Positions 5,317-12,697 of a DNA stretch of 24,503 nucleotides are shown piece by piece. Made by a program: the position numbers and the translations under genes. The notes under the pieces are model-generated. The model searched no databases, was not told the DNA's origin, and saw nothing but the letters and a program-made list of their open reading frames with translations. The DNA is from Gammaproteobacteria bacterium. GTDB lineage: Bacteria > Pseudomonadota > Gammaproteobacteria > Pseudomonadales > Litorivicinaceae. Each line of letters opens with the position of its first letter. Position 1 is the first letter of the stretch. Where the stretch lies: positions 12,468 through 36,970 of the forward strand of contig PBDH01000022.1 of the NCBI GenBank assembly GCA_002717305.1. Reading direction: 5' to 3'.

Positions 5317-6606
5317 CTAGGGCGTAAGTCGATCTGCCTTGATGTAAGGCCTGAGTACCTCGGGAACTGTGATCGATCCGTCTTCATTCTGATAATTCTC
5401 AATAACAGCGATCATGCAGCGACCAATGGCGACACCAGACCCATTAAGAGTATGCACCAGTTCAGGCTTACCGTTTTCATTTCTAAAGCGTGCCTGCATT
5501 CGACGTGACTGAAAATCCAGACAGTTCGAGCACGAACTGATCTCTCTGAACTGATTCTGGCCGGGGAGCCACACCTCAAGGTCATAGGTTTTAGCAGCTG
5601 CAAAGCCAAGATCGCCACCGCACAAATTGACAATTCGGAAATGCAATCCCAATCCGGAGAGTACAGCCTCAGCGTGGCGCCTCAGCGATTCCAATGCATC
5701 CCAGCTATCGTCAGGATGTGTTATCCATACCAATTCAACTTTATCGAATTGATGTTGCCTAAACATTCCGCGTACGTCACGACCGTAAGACCCAGCCTCC
5801 GCCCTGAAACATGGCGTATGTGCAACATACTTAAGCGGTAATTTGGCGTGGTCGACAATGCTGTCCCTGACCAGATTGCTCAAAGGAACCTCAGCTGTCG
5901 GGATCAGATATCTCTCTCGACCAGCGCCATCATCAGGAGCGATACGGAACAGATCATCCTTAAACTTGGGGAGTTGACCGGTTCCCTCAAGAATTGGTCC
6001 ATCCACCAACAAGGGAACATAAGTTTCTGAGTATCCATGCTGTTCGGTATGCAGATCTAGCATGTACTGAACTAGTGCCCTATGAAGTCTTGCAAACTCA
6101 CCATGGATCATCACAAAGCGGCTGCCAGACAATTGCGCTGCTCGATCAAAATCAAGACCACCGAATAGTTCACCGATTTCGATATGATCACGAACAGCAA
6201 ACTGAAAGCTCGGTTTCTCGCCTACCAACGACACCTCAACGTTATCATCTTCATCAGACCCGTCGGGAACACTCGCATCAGGAAGATTTGGTATTTCCAT
6301 CAATAACAGATCCAAAGCGCTCTGCACCGCCTGAAACTCAGTCTCGATGGCACCTAACCTATCGCCGATCTCCGCAATCTCAATCTTCAACTGTTCTGCC
6401 TGACCTTTCTTACCATCTTTTATAAGAAGACCAACAGATTTCGAACCGTCTTTGCGCTTGTTCTGCAATGATTCTGTTTCAAGCTGTAAGGCCTTCCTCC
6501 TTCTCTCCAATACCTCATAATTAGTCACGTCAAATTGCACTCCCTTTCGGGCAAGACGCGCTACGACAGTTTCAAGATCATTTCGGAGTAGTTTTGGGTC
6601 TAACAT
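5317..6606 (-). CDS. serS: Seryl-tRNA synthetase
   Basis: SerS activates serine and charges tRNA-Ser and tRNA-Sec. The 429 residues are the normal length. Residues 1-100 form the antiparallel coiled-coil arm (RRRKALQLETESLQNKRKD and a second long helix around 66-103) that contacts the long variable arm of tRNA-Ser. The class II core shows TAEVPLSN at 237-244 (serine pocket), motif 2 with FRAEAGSYGRD from 267, and motif 3 GSGVAIGR at 389-396. Start is ATG 6606; the coiled-coil N-terminus MLDPKLLRNDL is standard. A tRNA-Ser gene is also in the window at 2322. The gene follows lolA on the same strand after about 240 bases, so it probably has its own promoter. Confidence 0.97.
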   Translation of the reverse strand: MLDPKLLRNDLETVVARLARKGVQFDVTNYEVLERRRKALQLETESLQNKRKDGSKSVGLLIKDGKKGQAEQLKIEIAEIGDRLGAIETEFQAVQSALDLLLMEIPNLPDASVPDGSDEDDNVEVSLVGEKPSFQFAVRDHIEIGELFGGLDFDRAAQLSGSRFVMIHGEFARLHRALVQYMLDLHTEQHGYSETYVPLLVDGPILEGTGQLPKFKDDLFRIAPDDGAGRERYLIPTAEVPLSNLVRDSIVDHAKLPLKYVAHTPCFRAEAGSYGRDVRGMFRQHQFDKVELVWITHPDDSWDALESLRRHAEAVLSGLGLHFRIVNLCGGDLGFAAAKTYDLEVWLPGQNQFREISSCSNCLDFQSRRMQARFRNENGKPELVHTLNGSGVAIGRCMIAVIENYQNEDGSITVPEVLRPYIKADRLTP

Positions 6607-6849
6607 GAAATTCTCTATTCCTTAAAAGCAAGTTCACTTAACAATCAATGACCGGGTAAAAGAAGCGAGGAAGCATAACAGAACACCGGTCGGGGCATAG
6701 CGTGTGAGTGAGGAGAATCATCGTGACCCTATCAAGAAAATTCCGGGGATATTGAACATGAACTTACAAAAAAAATGCGATTGCGTTTGTCACTGCACAT
6801 CGAGATACTCGATCAATTAATCGGTCAGGTAAACCATCCAGCGACATTG
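6607..6849. other. lolA-serS intergenic region
   Basis: About 240 bases without a supported gene. On the reverse strand a short hairpin ATCGAG-TAT-CTCGAT (6813-6799) follows lolA, then a T8 run about 20 bases on (6775-6768). TGTTATGCT (6680-6672) resembles an extended -10 element for serS. In Pseudomonas, as I recall, rarA sits between these two genes; it is absent here. Confidence 0.35.
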
Positions 6850-7473
6850 TCAACGTTGCTTACCAAGAGCGTAAATGACATCCGCATCTTTAGGTGGCGT
6901 AAATTGGAATCGCTCAGGGCTGGGTTGTTCGTACGTAGCTTTTGTAAGTGTCACCAACGATCGATTCCCCAAAGCATCTTCAATCGATAAATCAACCAAT
7001 CGATCGCCATCAAAGCGAAGTAGGATTTGGCGCGTTACCTCATCAGTACCTCTTGGCACAAGCTGATAAACTGATAAATTGTTCTCTCGTTCATTAGTCA
7101 CCCGAAATCGTGAACCAAGCACGTCAGCCCCACCTGTAAATATCGCGACAGGGGACGCTGCGATCGCGTCATCAATCGGACGAGCCTGGACTTGATACAG
7201 ATCCTCATCGAATACCCATAGTACTTTGCCATCTGCAACAATTACTTGTGCGTATGGCGGGTTCGTTTTCCAATAAAAAATCGACGAGGAAGCAATGGAC
7301 AGCTCCCCAGTAATCTCAGTGATCGGGTCGCCCTCTTGGCTCGATGTGATTTGCTTGAACTCAGCCGAAAACGACTGGTACGGTTCTAACAAACGGGCCA
7401 AATAATCAACAGGTGAAGCGATTACAAGGCAGGTCCACCCAACGCAAAGTAATCCTACTAGGCACCTCATCAT
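6850..7473 (-). CDS. lolA: Outer-membrane lipoprotein carrier protein LolA
   Basis: LolA ferries lipoproteins released by LolCDE across the periplasm to LolB. The 207-residue precursor has a clear signal peptide (CLVGLLCVGWTCLVIASP, cleavage likely near residue 20). The mature part follows the family plan: a first helix with YQSFSAEFKQ, the ELSIASSSIFYWKTNPP beta segment around the hydrophobic cavity, ADGKVLWVFDEDLYQV, and a C-terminal FQFTPPKDADVI segment, the end of the lipid-binding barrel. Start ATG 7473 overlaps the ftsK stop by 4 bases (ATGA), with AGGA 5 bases upstream, so translation is coupled to ftsK, a conserved arrangement. Confidence 0.94.
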   Translation of the reverse strand: MMRCLVGLLCVGWTCLVIASPVDYLARLLEPYQSFSAEFKQITSSQEGDPITEITGELSIASSSIFYWKTNPPYAQVIVADGKVLWVFDEDLYQVQARPIDDAIAASPVAIFTGGADVLGSRFRVTNERENNLSVYQLVPRGTDEVTRQILLRFDGDRLVDLSIEDALGNRSLVTLTKATYEQPSPERFQFTPPKDADVIYALGKQR

Positions 7474-10013
7474 TGAGGTCCTGAAGCGAGTACTTCGCGT
7501 GAACCATTGGTACCCATCTCACTTACTACTCCGGCAGCCTCCATCGCCTCAATCATGCGGGCCGCTCGGTTATAACCAATCTTCAGCTTGCGCTGGACTG
7601 CAGAGATCGATGCCCGCCTCGTCTCGATCACAAACGACACAGCTTCGTCATAGAGTGGATCGGCCTCCTTATCAACATCCAGAAGCGATCCTGATGCCTC
7701 ACCATCACCTGATGATTGTCCATCAAGAATAGCCTCTTCATACGCCGGCTGCCCCTGCAGTTTCCAGAAGTTCACCACGTTGTGGACCTCATGATCATCC
7801 ACGAAAGCGCCATGTACACGCACTGGAACGGGCTTGCCTGCCGGCAGATAAAGCATATCGCCATGACCAAGTAACTGCTCCGCACCCCCCTGATCAAGCA
7901 CTGTACGCGAATCAATCTTTGAGCTCACTTGAAAACTGATCCTACTCGGTACATTAGCCTTGATCAGGCCCGTAATCACATCAACAGACGGTCGCTGTGT
8001 TGCCAGTATCAAATGTATCCCTGCCGCCCGCGCTTTTTGCGCCAGACGCGCAATCAGTTGATCTACTTTCTTACCGACAATCATCATCATGTCCGCAAAC
8101 TCATCGATCACCACAACAATCAACGGCATTGCTTTCAATTCAGGTGGGCTCTCTTCTGAATCAAATCCTGAGGGAACGAAGGTCGGATCAGCGATTGGCT
8201 CCCCTCGCTTTTCGTGCTCGCGTAGCTTGTGATTAAACCCCTCAAGATTCCGGACACCAAGCGCCGACATCAACTTGTAACGGCGTTCCATCTCACCAAC
8301 ACACCAGCGAAGCGCGTTAGCGGCATCTTTCATATCTGTCACCACAGGGGCCAGTAGGTGCGGGATTCCTTCATAGATAGACAATTCCAACATCTTTGGA
8401 TCAACGAGAATTAACCGCAGATCTTCAGGACGAGCCTTATAAAGCATAGACAGCAACATCGCATTCACACCTACGGACTTTCCTGAACCCGTGGTACCCG
8501 CGACAAGAAGATGCGGCATCTTCTCGAGATTTGCGCACAACGATTGGCCAGAAATATCGTGCCCAAGAGCCAAAGACAGTACGGATGAATCTTTTTTGTA
8601 GGCCGCACTGCCGAGAACCTGAGACAGCCGAACCATTTCTCGGTATTGATTTGGGATCTCGATACCAACGGTGCTCTTGCCTGGTATCACCTCTACAACC
8701 CTGACGCTGATCACCGCAAGGCTTCGTGCTAAATCTTTTGCAAGGTTGGTGATTCGGGACACCTTGATGCCTGGGGCTGGGTCAATTTCAAAACGAGTCA
8801 CCACTGGACCCGGATTGATGCCCACAATCGAAGCCTCAACACCGAATTCACCGAGCCGACGCACCAAGAGATCACTCATCTCGGTCAATTCTTGCTGAGA
8901 AAACCCTTTGTCGGATGGTGGGTCCGCCGGGTCAAGTAAAGATAAATCCGGTAATATCATTTGACCAGCTGGCGGTTTTCTCGGCTTTGATTTCGTATGA
9001 CCAGACCTCGAGACCAGTCGGTCACCCAACAGAGCTTGCGCTTCATTCGATTGAGTAATCGTGATGTTCCGCTCCACAGATTCAACCACAGAATCAACCC
9101 CAAGGCTCGGATCGCGAGCCTGAATATCGACAGTGTCTAAACTAGCCAAATCTAATCGCGGTCCATCATTCAAACTAGCCTCATTCAAAGGATTTTTGGG
9201 CTCCGAAATTTCAGAATTACTGTTAGCATTCGTTGCTGTGAGACCCAGAAGTTCAGCCTCGATTTGAGCAACATCAGCTTCGGGCGGCCGCGGTGCTACC
9301 TTCGTCAGGGTCCGGCGGAGCGTTTTGGGCAGAATCGCGAAATTAATCGGAGCAAGGATATATCCCAATAGCGATCTCTGGCTTTCAATGTTCAATTGAG
9401 CGGGTTGACTCGTGCCACTAAAAGTAGCCACCAAAGATTTCCCAAATTCACTTATGATGTAACCGATACTAGCCAACACGTCCGACCACTTCAGTGAAAA
9501 TGCGACCGTTATACCCACAAAGCTCAACGAGAGACCGACCAAACCGGTGCCAGTCACCCCGAAATTATTGACTAGTTCCTGATTCAGTAATCCCCCGAGA
9601 ATACCTCCCCCGGTTATACCCATTGGCAGCCACAAAGAGCTAGAACCGAGGTGCAACCCAAGAATCACGCAAATCCCAGGAAGCAAAAGGGTCAATCCAA
9701 GAAATCTGGCTATCCAAATCCGTCCATCGCGTGTACCCCGGGCAATCCACCGCACCACAAGAATAGGCGACCAAACGATTACGAATGCCGTATATCCGAA
9801 CCATGACAACAACCAATCTGAAATAAATGCACCTACAGGGCCGATGGTGTTGTGCACTTCAGTAACAGAACCATGATAAAAAGACCATCCACGATCTCTC
9901 ACATCGAAAGAAATCAACGCCAAAAAAATAAAAATCGACAGCGCAATGCCCAAAAGCCATATGACTTCGCGGATTAAGCGTGTATACCAGTTCTGAGCTG
10001 TCAATTCGTTCAA
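7470..10013 (-). CDS. ftsK: DNA translocase FtsK
   Basis: FtsK sits at the division septum, pumps DNA and activates XerCD at dif to separate sister chromosomes. The 847 residues contain four or five membrane segments (about 15-38, 60-90, 103-123, 131-172), a variable Pro/Ser linker (about 200-355, short compared with E. coli), the alpha/beta RecA-like motor with Walker A GTTGSGKS at 506-513 and Walker B LILVDPK at 534-540, the VVVIDEFADMMM and QRPSVDVITG motor motifs, and a C-terminal winged-helix gamma domain (AVSFVIETRRASISAVQRKL, about 775-835) that reads KOPS sequences. The start is TTG 10013, supported by AAGGAG 5 bases upstream. It is divergent from trxB and overlaps lolA. Confidence 0.97.
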   Translation of the reverse strand: MNELTAQNWYTRLIREVIWLLGIALSIFIFLALISFDVRDRGWSFYHGSVTEVHNTIGPVGAFISDWLLSWFGYTAFVIVWSPILVVRWIARGTRDGRIWIARFLGLTLLLPGICVILGLHLGSSSLWLPMGITGGGILGGLLNQELVNNFGVTGTGLVGLSLSFVGITVAFSLKWSDVLASIGYIISEFGKSLVATFSGTSQPAQLNIESQRSLLGYILAPINFAILPKTLRRTLTKVAPRPPEADVAQIEAELLGLTATNANSNSEISEPKNPLNEASLNDGPRLDLASLDTVDIQARDPSLGVDSVVESVERNITITQSNEAQALLGDRLVSRSGHTKSKPRKPPAGQMILPDLSLLDPADPPSDKGFSQQELTEMSDLLVRRLGEFGVEASIVGINPGPVVTRFEIDPAPGIKVSRITNLAKDLARSLAVISVRVVEVIPGKSTVGIEIPNQYREMVRLSQVLGSAAYKKDSSVLSLALGHDISGQSLCANLEKMPHLLVAGTTGSGKSVGVNAMLLSMLYKARPEDLRLILVDPKMLELSIYEGIPHLLAPVVTDMKDAANALRWCVGEMERRYKLMSALGVRNLEGFNHKLREHEKRGEPIADPTFVPSGFDSEESPPELKAMPLIVVVIDEFADMMMIVGKKVDQLIARLAQKARAAGIHLILATQRPSVDVITGLIKANVPSRISFQVSSKIDSRTVLDQGGAEQLLGHGDMLYLPAGKPVPVRVHGAFVDDHEVHNVVNFWKLQGQPAYEEAILDGQSSGDGEASGSLLDVDKEADPLYDEAVSFVIETRRASISAVQRKLKIGYNRAARMIEAMEAAGVVSEMGTNGSREVLASGPQ

Positions 10014-10022
10014 CCGAACTCC

Positions 10023-10051
10023 TTGGATGATGGGCTGATGACCTTTAATCT
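10023..10051 (+). promoter_or_regulatory. Predicted sigma-70 promoter for trxB-aat-bpt
   Basis: TTGGAT (10023-10028) and TAATCT (10046-10051) with a 17-base spacer, in the 89-base gap between divergent ftsK and trxB. The start codon lies about 51 bases downstream. Confidence 0.4.
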
Positions 10052-10102
10052 ATACAACTTTAGAAACATCTACGAAGTTTACCAGAGAAGGACAGATCAA
10101 TC

Positions 10103-11038
10103 GTGCATCATCAACTCATCATTCTTGGTTCAGGTCCAGCAGGATGGACAGCAGCTGTTTACGCCGCTCGCGCAGGACTCTCACCCGTTGTGATTACTGG
10201 CACGCAAGTGGGGGGCCAGCTTACAACAACAACCGATGTCGAAAACTGGCCTGGTGGCGTAACAGATCTGCAAGGTCCACAATTGATGGTGGATATGCAA
10301 GCGCATGCGGAACGTTTTGACACTGAGGTTATTAATGACCACATACATGCTACCAACCTCAATCAAAGACCATTTGGACTCGTTGGTGATCAGGCAAACT
10401 ACAGCTGTGACGCACTTATTATCGCTACAGGAGCAAGTGCTCAGTATCTGGGGCTCGATTCCGAGGAATCGTTTAAAGGTCGTGGTGTCTCTGCATGCGC
10501 GACCTGTGATGGATTTTTCTACCGCGGACGCTCTGTCGCTGTTGTGGGTGGCGGCAACACAGCCGTTGAGGAAGCTCTTTACCTCGCCAACCTCGCTGAC
10601 TCAGTAAAATTGATACATCGCCGTGATGCGTTAAGAGCTGAAAAAATCCTACAGGATCGACTATTCGCAAAGGGAAATATTGAAGTCATGTGGAATTATC
10701 AGCTTGATGAGGTACTAGGCGATGAAGCTGGAGTAACGGGGCTACGTATTAAATCCACAAAAGATCATTCGCATGAGCAAATCAACGTGCATGGTGTATT
10801 TATAGCAATCGGCCATAAGCCGAATACCGATCTGTTTGCAGGTCAGCTTGATATGAACGATGGTTACCTTATCGTCCGCTCAGGCTTAGAGGGATTTTCA
10901 ACTGAGACATCCATCCCTGGTGTTTTTGCGGCGGGTGATGTCGCTGATCATATTTATCGTCAGGCAATTACCTCGGCGGGCTTTGGATGTATGGCAGCAC
11001 TGGATGCGGAACGCTTTCTAGATGAGTGCAGACACTGA
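10103..11038 (+). CDS. trxB: Thioredoxin reductase
   Basis: TrxB passes electrons from NADPH through FAD to thioredoxin in the cytoplasm. The 311-residue protein has the FAD dinucleotide motif GSGPAG at 9-14, the TGTQVGGQL turn, the redox disulfide CATC at 132-135 within GVSACATCDG, the NADP-binding GGGNTA at 149-154 with HRRD after it, and the C-terminal FAD motif VFAAGDVADHIYRQAITSAG. Length and spacing match the bacterial low-molecular-weight class. Start is GTG 10103, the only candidate that keeps the first FAD strand, with AGAAGGA about 10 bases upstream. It overlaps aat by 13 bases. Confidence 0.96.
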   Translation: MHHQLIILGSGPAGWTAAVYAARAGLSPVVITGTQVGGQLTTTTDVENWPGGVTDLQGPQLMVDMQAHAERFDTEVINDHIHATNLNQRPFGLVGDQANYSCDALIIATGASAQYLGLDSEESFKGRGVSACATCDGFFYRGRSVAVVGGGNTAVEEALYLANLADSVKLIHRRDALRAEKILQDRLFAKGNIEVMWNYQLDEVLGDEAGVTGLRIKSTKDHSHEQINVHGVFIAIGHKPNTDLFAGQLDMNDGYLIVRSGLEGFSTETSIPGVFAAGDVADHIYRQAITSAGFGCMAALDAERFLDECRH

Positions 11039-11688
11039 TACCCTGGATTCCCGAAGATATTCTGGATTTTCCAGATGTTACCGAGGCACTCGATGATCCC
11101 AACGGATTGTTATGTGCTGGGGGCGATCTGAGCCCTGAACGACTTAAACTAGCATACTCACGTGGCATCTTTCCGTGGTTCTCAGATGGTGAGCCGATTT
11201 TGTGGTGGAGCCCAGACCCACGACTCATTCTCGAACCAACTGCCTTTCGATTCAGGCGAAGTCTGAAACAATCAATTAAAAAGCATGCCTTCGAAATCCG
11301 AATCAACACTTGTTTTCAGGATCTCGTGCGTCTCTGTGCATCAACCCGTACCAAAAATGAGGGAACATGGATCACCGAGGCAATGATCAAGGCTTACCTA
11401 GCACTCCATCAGGCCGGAACCGCTATTTCTTTTGAGGTCTTTAGCAATAACCGGCTCTTAGGCGGTCTATACGGTGTCAAGATAGGTAGGGTATTTTTCG
11501 GCGAATCGATGGTTTCGTTGGTTCCGGATGCCTCAAAAGCTGCTCTAGCCAAACTTTGTCAAGAAGCTAAATTACATCAAATCGAACTCATTGACTGTCA
11601 GATACCAACATCGCATCTTCACTCACTCGGTGCTAGCCTTATAACTAGAGAAGAATTTATTAAACGGATCACAACACTGACGTCATGA
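11026..11688 (+). CDS. aat: Leucyl/phenylalanyl-tRNA--protein transferase
   Basis: Aat transfers Leu or Phe from aminoacyl-tRNA to proteins with N-terminal Arg or Lys, creating N-degrons for ClpS-ClpAP. The 220 residues carry the conserved blocks: GLLCAGGDLSPERLKLAYSR, GIFPWF with WWSPDPR (about 48-65), then GTWITEAMIKAYLALHQAG, GGLYGV and FFGESMVS, and IELIDCQIPTSHLHSLGA. The GTG start at 11026 lies inside the trxB coding sequence (13-base overlap); the family's N-terminus is short before the Trp-Ile-Pro stretch, which fits. Its last bases overlap the start of bpt (ATGA). Confidence 0.96.
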   Translation: MQTLIPWIPEDILDFPDVTEALDDPNGLLCAGGDLSPERLKLAYSRGIFPWFSDGEPILWWSPDPRLILEPTAFRFRRSLKQSIKKHAFEIRINTCFQDLVRLCASTRTKNEGTWITEAMIKAYLALHQAGTAISFEVFSNNRLLGGLYGVKIGRVFFGESMVSLVPDASKAALAKLCQEAKLHQIELIDCQIPTSHLHSLGASLITREEFIKRITTLTS

Positions 11689-12401
11689 GCAGTTTTGAAA
11701 AACTGAAGTTCTTTACAACGGCACCGCATCCTTGTAGCTACCTTGAAGACGAAGAAGCTACGACCGTTTTCGTGGAGCCTAGCACTGATCTCAGCGCAGC
11801 TCAGATGGTCAAGCTTGCCGAATCAGGTTTCCGCCGGTCCGGTCGCTATATCTATCGACCACAGTGCGCAAATTGCACTGCTTGCATTTCCGTTCGAGTA
11901 CCAGTTGATTCCTTTAACCCTAATAGAAGACAAGTACGAACTTTTAAGCGAAATCAAGATGTCAGTTTTTCAGCCCGAACCCCAATCCTTGATGAGGAAC
12001 GTTACTCACTTTACAAACGATATATCGAAACGCGGCATGCTGATGGTGATATGTATCCGCCCTCCCCTTCGCAGTATCAGTCTTTTCTCGCATCCAACCA
12101 AGACTATGCTTTTTTTCTCGAAGCGAGGATTGATGAACAGTTGGTCGCTGTAACACTGTTTGACGAAATTACTACCAATGGTCTTTCCGCAATCTATACC
12201 TTCTACGAGCCAAGTCCTCAATTTAACTGCAGAAGTTTGGGCCGCTTAATGGTCCTACAGCTCATCGAAATCGCCCGCGGGCTCGGGCTCCCGTACGTGT
12301 ATTTGGGCTATTGGATACGTGACTCCAAAAAAATGGTCTATAAAACAGAATACCGTCCAATCGAGATGCTGATTAACAGTAAGTGGATTCGTGCGAATTA
12401 A
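11685..12401 (+). CDS. bpt: Aspartate/glutamate leucyltransferase (Bpt/ATE family)
   Basis: Bpt adds leucine from Leu-tRNA to proteins with N-terminal Asp or Glu, a second entry into the bacterial N-degron pathway. The 238-residue protein shows the ATE family N-terminal cysteines (PHPCSYL, Cys17, and CANCTAC with Cys61, Cys64 and Cys67), then SGFRRSGRYIYRP before the cluster, and in the GNAT-like C-terminal half DMYPPSPSQYQSFL, AIYTFYEP and YVYLGYWIRDSKKMVYKTEY. In eukaryotic ATE1, N-terminal cysteines bind an iron-sulfur cluster; whether they do so here is unknown. Translation is coupled to aat through a 4-base overlap, and a hairpin follows the stop. Confidence 0.95.
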   Translation: MSSFEKLKFFTTAPHPCSYLEDEEATTVFVEPSTDLSAAQMVKLAESGFRRSGRYIYRPQCANCTACISVRVPVDSFNPNRRQVRTFKRNQDVSFSARTPILDEERYSLYKRYIETRHADGDMYPPSPSQYQSFLASNQDYAFFLEARIDEQLVAVTLFDEITTNGLSAIYTFYEPSPQFNCRSLGRLMVLQLIEIARGLGLPYVYLGYWIRDSKKMVYKTEYRPIEMLINSKWIRAN

Positions 12402-12420
12402 GCGGGCATAATCCCGCCTT
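12402..12420 (+). terminator. Hairpin between bpt and infA (weak terminator or attenuator)
   Basis: GCGGG (12402-12406) pairs with CCCGC (12413-12417) around a 6-base loop, directly after the bpt stop codon, followed by CTTTC. The T-run is short, so partial termination is more likely than complete. Confidence 0.45.
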
Positions 12421-12443
12421 TCACATTACTCGAAGGGAGCCAA

Positions 12444-12662
12444 ATGGCGAAAGAAGATTCAATTGAAATGGAAGGTACAATCGTAGATACGTTACCGAAT
12501 ACGATGTTCCGAGTCGAGCTCGACAACGGTCATGTCGTTACTGCTCACATCTCTGGGAAGATGCGCAAACACTACATCCGAATCCTAACAGGCGACAGAG
12601 TAACTGTAGAGCTCACTCCGTACGACCTCTCCAAAGGCCGTATTACATTCCGAGCACGCTGA
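12444..12662 (+). CDS. infA: Translation initiation factor IF-1
   Basis: IF-1 binds the A site of the 30S subunit during initiation and works with IF-2 and IF-3. The 72-residue product is a complete single S1-like OB-fold of standard length: AKEDSIEMEGTIVDTLPNTM, FRVELDNGHVVTAHISGKMR, KHYIRILTGDRVTVELTPYD and the closing LSKGRITFRAR. The start ATG has AGGGAG 6 bases upstream. It lies between bpt and the convergent clpA, as in many gammaproteobacteria. Confidence 0.98.
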   Translation: MAKEDSIEMEGTIVDTLPNTMFRVELDNGHVVTAHISGKMRKHYIRILTGDRVTVELTPYDLSKGRITFRAR

Positions 12663-12697
12663 TCTCATTAATGCTAGGCCACCGGACTGATTGAACT

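Noticed and set aside
5994..6425. Open frame of 143 codons opposite serS
   Set aside because: Rich in His, Gln and Ser with no fold pattern, and it lies against a complete seryl-tRNA synthetase.
6799..6813. Hairpin ATCGAG-ATA-CTCGAT downstream of lolA as a terminator
   Set aside because: Only 6 bp and with no adjacent T-run; the T8 stretch is about 20 bases further on, so I did not call it.
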